Assembly: GCF_013626205.1 (NCBI RefSeq)
Contig: NZ_QHJE01000001.1
Coordinates: 434,001 to 498,000, forward strand
Direction of reading: 5' to 3'
DNA from: Hyphomicrobium methylovorum
Lineage (GTDB): Bacteria > Pseudomonadota > Alphaproteobacteria > Rhizobiales > Hyphomicrobiaceae
DNA length: 64,000 nucleotides
Positions 58,635 to 64,000 of the stretch are shown here, in pieces. The notes beneath the pieces were generated by a model. That model made no database searches. It was not told where the DNA came from and saw nothing but the letters and a program-made list of their open reading frames with translations. Numbering within the stretch: the stretch's first letter is position 1; each line of letters opens with the position of its first letter. The position numbers were made by a program, and so were the translations under genes.

Positions 58635-59288
58635 TCAGGGATAGAGGCGTGTCTTGTGCCAGGAATCGTGCGGCGCGTCGCGGCGAAAGACAATCCGGTT
58701 ATGCAGGCGGTAGTCGCCGGCCATCCAGAATTCGATTTCGACCGGCACCACGCGGAAGCCACACCAGTAAGGAGGGCGCGGCGTCTCACCCTCTCCGAAC
58801 TTCGCTTCGTAGTGCTTCACCTTGGCCTCGAGCACCTCGCGCGACGATAGCGGGCGCGATTGCTGCGAGGCCCATGCGCCAATGCGGCTTTGGGGATGGC
58901 GCGTGGCAAAGTACCGGTCGGCTTCCTCGTGGGACACGAGAGAGACGGCGCCTCGAATCCGGATCTGGCGCGACAGCGATTTCCAATAGAGGAGCAGAGC
59001 TGCCTTTTGCGACGCAAGCAACTCGCGTCCCTTCGCGCTTTCGATGTTCGTGTAGAAGTGAAAGCCGCGCTCGGCGACATCGGGTTCGTCGACACCTTTC
59101 AGCAGAACGGTTCTGACGTTCGGCAGGCCGTCCCCATCGACCGTCGCCAGCGACATGGCGTTCGGGTCTACGCTTTCGGATTTTTCAGCCTCAGCCATCC
59201 AGACGTCAAATAATGCGAACGGATCATCCGCAGCCGTAAAGTCCGGTTCCTGCCCGCTCGCTTCAGTCATGCTCTCACTGCCGCTCAT
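58635..59288 (-). CDS. pdxH: Pyridoxamine 5'-phosphate oxidase
   Basis: The 217-residue FMN enzyme oxidises pyridoxine or pyridoxamine phosphate to pyridoxal 5'-phosphate. Typical parts are '[20 protein letters not shown]', '[20 protein letters not shown]', '[12 protein letters not shown]' and the C-terminal '[20 protein letters not shown]' that binds substrate. Length matches the family. Monocistronic. Confidence 0.95.
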   Translation of the reverse strand: MSGSESMTEASGQEPDFTAADDPFALFDVWMAEAEKSESVDPNAMSLATVDGDGLPNVRTVLLKGVDEPDVAERGFHFYTNIESAKGRELLASQKAALLLYWKSLSRQIRIRGAVSLVSHEEADRYFATRHPQSRIGAWASQQSRPLSSREVLEAKVKHYEAKFGEGETPRPPYWCGFRVVPVEIEFWMAGDYRLHNRIVFRRDAPHDSWHKTRLYP

Positions 59289-59442
59289 GTTGCCTACTCA
59301 ATCATTGATTTTAACGCGTAACGACGCCTGAAAATAGTACAGCGCCCCCGCGATGTTCAGATCGCCTTAACCATAGCGAGTCACACTCGCTTCGTCGCCC
59401 TGTCGGCGATTGTTTGTAGCGGTTGCGTCAGAGAGTCGAGTT

Positions 59443-59889
59443 ATGTCCTCAAATGCGTCTCTTTTTCCCCTTGCCGCGACTGGCGCCACAGCTGTCGCGT
59501 TAGTCGCGGCCATTTTCTTCATGAGCGGTTTCGCGAGAGCCGCTGAGCCAGCCGCCGCGGCGCCGAATTGCCCCGCGGTCAAGGATGAGCGCCCGTTGGC
59601 GCCGTCCAAACTTGCGATCGCCCCTCCCCCGCTCGACGAGGTCGATGAATATGCGGCCCTTGAAAGCGTGCAGTACGCGCTGACCCAGGTTGCCGACGGT
59701 TCGAGCTACGTCTGGCATCGTGCCCACGGACGCCTCTCAGGCCTCGTGAAGCCCGTCTCCTCGTTCAAGGATACGCACGGCTCTGTTTGCCGCCACGCCG
59801 TTGTGGTGCTTAGCGGAACCGACGTGACCAAGCGCACCGAGATCGTGGCCTGCCGCCTTCCCACCGGCATCTGGCAAGTCTCGGGTTGA
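59443..59889 (+). CDS. Exported protein, surface-antigen-like C-terminal domain
   Basis: The 148-residue protein has a signal peptide (hydrophobic residues 10-33, then 'ARAAEPA') and a small domain with 'ALESVQYALTQVADGSSYVW', one Cys pair ('GSVCRHAVV' and 'EIVACRLPTGIWQVSG'). The ending is typical of short exported proteins of the 17-kDa surface-antigen type. Role unknown. Confidence 0.65.
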   Translation: MSSNASLFPLAATGATAVALVAAIFFMSGFARAAEPAAAAPNCPAVKDERPLAPSKLAIAPPPLDEVDEYAALESVQYALTQVADGSSYVWHRAHGRLSGLVKPVSSFKDTHGSVCRHAVVVLSGTDVTKRTEIVACRLPTGIWQVSG

Positions 59890-59929
59890 GGGTGCTGGGC
59901 CTTCGCGAACGGTCGAGGCCAACGGCGCT

Positions 59930-60073
59930 TTAGTGCCGGGCGGAGCCGTGGGTATGGACGCCGGGGAGCATGTGGCGTGATCCGCGTTCGTTGCCGACGA
60001 TGGCGTTTGCGACGACCGTTCCGATAACGGTCACGATGATCCCGATGACGATCTGCGAAAACCAGCCGCGCAT
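59930..60073 (-). CDS. 47-residue membrane protein
   Basis: A short open frame with one hydrophobic helix ('FSQIVIGIIVTVIGTVVANA') and a His-containing polar tail. The ATG lacks a strong ribosome site, but the helix is clearly protein-like. Unknown function. Confidence 0.5.
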   Translation of the reverse strand: MRGWFSQIVIGIIVTVIGTVVANAIVGNERGSRHMLPGVHTHGSARH

Positions 60074-60238
60074 GTTCGATCCCCGTTGCGTTGACGCGCG
60101 ATAGCGCATGCCGTGGGTTCAACAACCGTCTCGGCACCTGAAATCCGTCGCGCGAATGATGCGCAGCGCACGACGAGCGCCTCTGTACTCAGTCTCATTT
60201 TTGCGGGTGTGGAAAACTGCCAATTGCCCCGACTTGCG

Positions 60239-60253
60239 GAACGAGACAAGAAC
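60239..60253. promoter_or_regulatory. LexA box (SOS operator) upstream of lexA
   Basis: GAAC-N7-GAAC, which on the other strand reads GTTC-N7-GTTC, the known alphaproteobacterial LexA-binding motif. It lies 120 bp before the lexA ATG and implies autorepression. The rest of 60,074-60,372 contains no other feature that I can support. Confidence 0.8.
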
Positions 60254-60372
60254 GTGTAGTGTACAGACACGATATGTACCGCGCATGTGCTTGCGTTTCG
60301 ATGGGTACGCAGGTTGCGCGAATAGCGCCTGCCAAGCTGACAGACTGCTCAACGGGGGCGAGAACTCACTCG

Positions 60373-61110
60373 ATGCTGACTGAAAAACAGAAAGACCTGC
60401 TGCTGTTTATCCATGGACGGATGCAGGAGCGCGGCGTTCCTCCCTCCTTCGACGAGATGAAGGACGCGTTGGATCTACGTTCCAAGTCCGGCATCCACCG
60501 GCTGATCACGGCACTGGTCGAACGTGGTTTCATTCGCCGCCTGCCGCATCGGGCACGCGCTATCGAGGTCATCAAGCTACCTGACAACCAACCGGCCGCT
60601 TTCGCTGCACCAGCGCCGGCCGCCGCTGCAACGCCCCAGCGCGGATTTCAGCCTAGCGTCATCGAAGGCTCCGGGCCGCCGCGGAGCAGTCTTGGCTCCA
60701 CGCCTCCGTCACATGTCATCGACGCGCGCACAGTTTCGGTGCCGGTCATGGGCCGCATCGCGGCGGGTACGCCCATTAGTGCCATTCAGAATCATACCCA
60801 CGACATCGCCGTGCCACCCGACATCCTGACCAACGGCGAGCATTTCGCGCTGGAGGTCAAAGGCGACTCGATGATCGAGGCCGGTATTCATGACGGCGAT
60901 ACGGTCATCATTCGGCGGTGCAACACGGCCGAGAATGGCGACATCATCGTTGCCCTGGTCGAAGGCGAAGAAGCGACGCTGAAGCGGCTGCGCAAAAAGG
61001 GCTCGACGGTTGCGCTCGAAGCGGCGAACCCCGAGTTCAAGACGCGCATTTTCGGGCCGGACCAGATCGACATACAGGGTCGGCTTGTCGGTCTTATGCG
61101 GCGCTACTGA
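60373..61110 (+). CDS. lexA: SOS repressor LexA
   Basis: The 245-residue protein has an N-terminal winged-helix DNA-binding domain ('[20 protein letters not shown]', '[20 protein letters not shown]'), an Ala/Pro linker and a peptidase S24 domain. The self-cleavage Ala-Gly is in 'GRIAAGTPI', the catalytic Ser in '[15 protein letters not shown]' and the Lys in 'EEATLKRL'. RecA-stimulated cleavage derepresses DNA-repair genes. The start at 60,373 matches family N-termini. Overlaps convergent comEC by 7 bp. Confidence 0.96.
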   Translation: MLTEKQKDLLLFIHGRMQERGVPPSFDEMKDALDLRSKSGIHRLITALVERGFIRRLPHRARAIEVIKLPDNQPAAFAAPAPAAAATPQRGFQPSVIEGSGPPRSSLGSTPPSHVIDARTVSVPVMGRIAAGTPISAIQNHTHDIAVPPDILTNGEHFALEVKGDSMIEAGIHDGDTVIIRRCNTAENGDIIVALVEGEEATLKRLRKKGSTVALEAANPEFKTRIFGPDQIDIQGRLVGLMRRY

Positions 61111-63464
61111 AATTCGCCCTCGTCCGCGTCGTGCTCTGCTTCGCCGGGATCATCGTAGTGTCCGGCGGACGGCGGCGGGGACCTGGCGTCGGACGGGGCT
61201 CCTGCGTTTCCGCTAACGGCCTCGGTCTTGGATGTTTTTGAGCCCGGGCCGTTTGCAATGTTGGGCACGGGCAAGGTATTCGATGACGCCGCGCCTGCCG
61301 GTTTGAGCCTTGCGCGATGCACGGCGCTGCGTTCCGGCGTCGGGCTCCAGGGGCGGACGCCACGGCGGGCCGCCACCGTTTCGAAGCGCACGCGCACTTC
61401 TGGATTGTTGCTCTCCTGATCGAGATAGAGTGCGTAGGCGCCGTTGCGCCAGCGGTCGAACACGTCAATGACGGTCGCGGGTACGGCGCATTCGGCGGGC
61501 TTCGGCGTAGCGAGAATAAGCACGTCGGCATTCAAGCAATCGTCAGGAACTGCGGCCGGGTGCCGGGCAACGGCGATCGTTGCGCCTTTGACGCGTGCGG
61601 TGCAGCCGACGCTGTCACACGTGAACGCCGACATTTTCTGAACTTCGGCGGCGCTGCGTGAATCGCCGTCGTATTCAAGCCAGCGTTCGAGATCGTATTT
61701 CGCGTTCTTCACCGGAAGCGCCGAGAGGCTGCCTGATGCGTCCCGTACGGCGACGAGCGTTCCTTTCTGCGCGACAAAGATATCGGGACGTCGCATCCAA
61801 GGCGCGATCATCACGCCGATAACTGCAATGCCGACGCCGAGCAGTCGCAACCGCGTGCGCCAAAGCGCAAGCCACATCCCGCCCGCAACCATCAACGCAA
61901 ACGAGGCGAGAGAGATCTCAGGGAGATGGCCGACCGCACCCGGCAGCGCGCCGACGTAGTTTGCGCACCACGTCATTCCCTGAATGCCCCAGCCCATCGG
62001 CACCAGCCCCAAACCTTCCAATCCGAGCGGCATGAGAAACATCGCAACGAGTGCCGCTGGCATCACGAGCAAGTTGCAGATGGGGATCGCGATCATGTTC
62101 GCGAGCACGGCGTATTGCTGGCTCTGATGGAAATTGTAGGCGGCAAACGGCGCGACGGCGAAACTTGCAATCAGCGTGGAGGCAACGATCCCGGCGAAGA
62201 ACCCACCAAGCCGCAATACAGGATTTGGGCGCGCGCGCGTTCCGGCGAACCGGCGCAACAGTTCATGCGAGGCGATGAGCGCCGTCACAGCCGCGAACGA
62301 CATCTGAAACCCAGCGTCGAGCAAGCTCTCTGGAAACACCACCAAGATCAGGAAGGCCGCAAGCGCGACGTTGCGCAGGGCGAGCGCGGGCCGATCGATC
62401 AAGACAGCACCGAAGATAATCAGGATCATCAGCGCTGAACGCACGGTCGCGAACGCGCCGCCGGAGATCGCGAGATAACCGATTGAGCTGAGTATGCCGC
62501 CTGCTGCTGCGATTTTCTTGATCGGCAGTGTCAGCGCGACACGCGGAATGGCGGCAAGCATCAAGCGCAATGAATAGAAGACCGCGCCCGCCGCGATCAC
62601 CATATGCAGGCCCGAGATCGACAAGATGTGAAAGAGGCCCGAGTTCTTGAACGCGTCGTTGGTCTCAGCGCTGATGCCGCCGCGTTCGCCGGTGATGAGG
62701 GCCAGTGCGATTTCCCCGGATTCGTCGGGCAGCACTGCGCGGATTTTTACGGCAATCGACTGGCGGATATTTTCAATGCTGCGGCGATACCATTCGGAAA
62801 GGCTGCCGGTTTCGGCATGTGCCTCGATCGCGGGTGCCGCGAATGCGTATCCCACAGCTCCGATGGAATCGAACCAGGCCGTGCGTGCGTAGTCGAAGCC
62901 TCCGGGCAGTGCGGGGCGCGCCGGAGGCGAGAGGTTTGCTTTGATGCGAATGCGGTCACCGGGCGATGCGAGAACGCGCGACGACATCGTCCGGATGCGC
63001 ACGACGGCGGGCGTCATCTCCGCCGATACTCCGGAGATTGCCGGATCTCTGATCGTCAGCCGCTGCCCGCGCGGCGTTTTCGCTTCGACCATCACGACGG
63101 TTCCGGTCACTTCGACGTTGCGCATCACCTTGGTCAGCACCGGCGCGCGCACCCATTCGGCTCGCAGCTTGGCGATGAGGAATCCGGTTCCCGCCAATAT
63201 CATTGCTGTCAGAAGAACCGATGCGAGTGTGCCGCGTACGGTCACCGCCCGCAGAATGAGCATCAGCAGAAGCGGTACGGCTGCGACGAAAATGGATGGC
63301 TCGGCAGGCATTGCGAAATAGGCAGCGATCCCTGCGCCGAGACATACGGGCGCCCAGAGAAAGAACTGCTCACGCTCACGATCGATCGCTGCCGCCAGGA
63401 AGCGCGGCGTAGTCTGCGATGGTGCAGCCATCGACTCATCGATGCCGCGCGTTTCGATCGACAT
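61104..63464 (-). CDS. comEC: ComEC/Rec2-type DNA-uptake membrane protein
   Basis: The 786-residue protein has an N-terminal membrane pair, an OB-like periplasmic domain with '[20 protein letters not shown]', and the competence domain with '[20 protein letters not shown]' and '[20 protein letters not shown]' followed by several helices. It is the expected channel for ssDNA entry in transformation. The metallo-hydrolase-type C-terminal part seems reduced, and the last 70 residues are low-complexity. The comEC-lexA-gltX order is typical of the order Hyphomicrobiales. Confidence 0.92.
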   Translation of the reverse strand: MSIETRGIDESMAAPSQTTPRFLAAAIDREREQFFLWAPVCLGAGIAAYFAMPAEPSIFVAAVPLLLMLILRAVTVRGTLASVLLTAMILAGTGFLIAKLRAEWVRAPVLTKVMRNVEVTGTVVMVEAKTPRGQRLTIRDPAISGVSAEMTPAVVRIRTMSSRVLASPGDRIRIKANLSPPARPALPGGFDYARTAWFDSIGAVGYAFAAPAIEAHAETGSLSEWYRRSIENIRQSIAVKIRAVLPDESGEIALALITGERGGISAETNDAFKNSGLFHILSISGLHMVIAAGAVFYSLRLMLAAIPRVALTLPIKKIAAAGGILSSIGYLAISGGAFATVRSALMILIIFGAVLIDRPALALRNVALAAFLILVVFPESLLDAGFQMSFAAVTALIASHELLRRFAGTRARPNPVLRLGGFFAGIVASTLIASFAVAPFAAYNFHQSQQYAVLANMIAIPICNLLVMPAALVAMFLMPLGLEGLGLVPMGWGIQGMTWCANYVGALPGAVGHLPEISLASFALMVAGGMWLALWRTRLRLLGVGIAVIGVMIAPWMRRPDIFVAQKGTLVAVRDASGSLSALPVKNAKYDLERWLEYDGDSRSAAEVQKMSAFTCDSVGCTARVKGATIAVARHPAAVPDDCLNADVLILATPKPAECAVPATVIDVFDRWRNGAYALYLDQESNNPEVRVRFETVAARRGVRPWSPTPERSAVHRARLKPAGAASSNTLPVPNIANGPGSKTSKTEAVSGNAGAPSDARSPPPSAGHYDDPGEAEHDADEGEFQ

Positions 63465-63579
63465 GATCCCGCCCGCCGTTCAAGGCCCGGGCAGTTTCCC
63501 CCGCCCCCTTAACTTGTCAGCCCCTCCATGCTACGAGCGGTCTGAAAATCCCTCAACCTCCGTTTAAGCAAAAGGTCCA

Positions 63580-64000
63580 ATGGCAGAGACCCTGAATTCC
63601 GACGCGCCCGTTGTTCGCTTTGCGCCCTCACCAACCGGATACCTGCATATCGGCGGCGCGCGCACGGCGTTGTTCAACTGGCTCTATGCGCGCGGACGTG
63701 GCGGAAAGTTTCTGCTGCGCATCGAAGATACGGACCGTGAGCGGAACAATGAGCAGGCCGTTGCCGCGATACTGGATGGCCTCAACTGGCTTGGGTTGAC
63801 GTGGGACGGCGAAGCCGTTTCGCAATTTGCACGTGCCGACCGGCATCGCGAGGTTGCGCAGATGCTCCTGGAGCGTGGTGCGGCTTACTATTGCTACGCG
63901 TCGCCCGCCGAGATCGACGCCGCGCGCGAAAAGGCGCGTGCTGAAGGTCGCCCGCATATCTTTCTATCACCCTGGCGCGACCGCGATCCGAGCGAAGCAC
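63580..64000 (+). CDS. gltX: Glutamyl-tRNA synthetase, 5' part
   Basis: The first 140 residues are visible before the window ends. '[20 protein letters not shown]' carries the class I HIGH-type motif (HIGG), followed by '[20 protein letters not shown]', both typical of GltX. It charges tRNA-Glu (or, in some alphaproteobacteria, a second copy charges tRNA-Gln in the transamidation pathway). The rest lies beyond the window. Confidence 0.95.
   Translation, partial: MAETLNSDAPVVRFAPSPTGYLHIGGARTALFNWLYARGRGGKFLLRIEDTDRERNNEQAVAAILDGLNWLGLTWDGEAVSQFARADRHREVAQMLLERGAAYYCYASPAEIDAAREKARAEGRPHIFLSPWRDRDPSEA

Overview
The window is high-GC DNA from an alphaproteobacterium. It shows host-type chromosomal genes on both flanks (1 to about 12,530 and about 53,814 to 64,000) around one apparently complete temperate prophage of about 41.2 kb. 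The right flank has the order pdxH, lexA, comEC, gltX, with a GTTC-N7-GTTC-type SOS box in front of lexA. The left flank has opgD, a type I idi and dipZ. This points to the Hyphomicrobiales (Rhizobiales), perhaps a Hyphomicrobium relative; the genus is an inference from gene content only.

Left host flank: periplasmic glucan protein (opgD-like), tRNA-Gly(TCC), a YnfA-type membrane protein, a group III truncated haemoglobin behind an NsrR-like operator, a nitronate monooxygenase, a GlsB/YeaQ membrane protein, a four-gene leftward locus that looks like metal handling (DUF2946 protein, TonB-dependent receptor, beta-propeller with CECC motif, TlpA-like thioredoxin), idi and dipZ.

Prophage: it is bounded by a 54-bp perfect direct repeat (12,531-12,584 and 53,760-53,813) made from the 3' part of tRNA-Pro(CGG). 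The tRNA is intact at the right end, beside a tyrosine integrase. From 36 kb to 12.7 kb a leftward late operon encodes two small membrane proteins or structural proteins, tailspike, small and large terminase, P22-like portal, scaffold, coat, gp4-like and gp10-like tail factors, ejection-type proteins, a DUF2793 tail protein and a lysis cassette (GH24 lysozyme with a C-terminal membrane segment, overlapping two-component spanin, holin candidate). This is a P22-like podovirus plan. From 42.1 to 38.7 kb a leftward early operon carries a replication initiator with an iteron array inside its gene, regulators, a GapR-like protein, a NusG paralogue and a zinc-ribbon protein. From 43.7 to 53.7 kb a long rightward operon of small, mostly 4-nt-overlapping genes carries an Erf-type recombinase, an HNH protein, an ASCH protein, an Ala/Trp-repeat protein, an Acb2-type cyclic-nucleotide sponge (anti-CBASS), an excisionase candidate and the integrase.

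Control: two separate repressor circuits can be read. One XRE protein (42,980) is flanked by five copies of a 17-bp CGTAAC-N5-GTTACG operator. Two of these sites cover a promoter reading into the repressor gene. Another covers the -10 of a promoter reading into the rightward early operon, which meets a strong terminator within 150 bp. A second HTH protein (37,297) faces a promoter decorated with TTGCGTAT motifs and drives a membrane-protein pair whose larger member carries a predicted DNA-binding tail. A promoter-proximal terminator plus a phage NusG paralogue suggests processive antitermination.

Right host flank: tRNA-Gln(TTG), a LuxR-type regulator, a PilZ protein, an MBL-fold hydrolase, a DUF1499 protein, pdxH, small secreted or membrane proteins, lexA, comEC and the 5' part of gltX.
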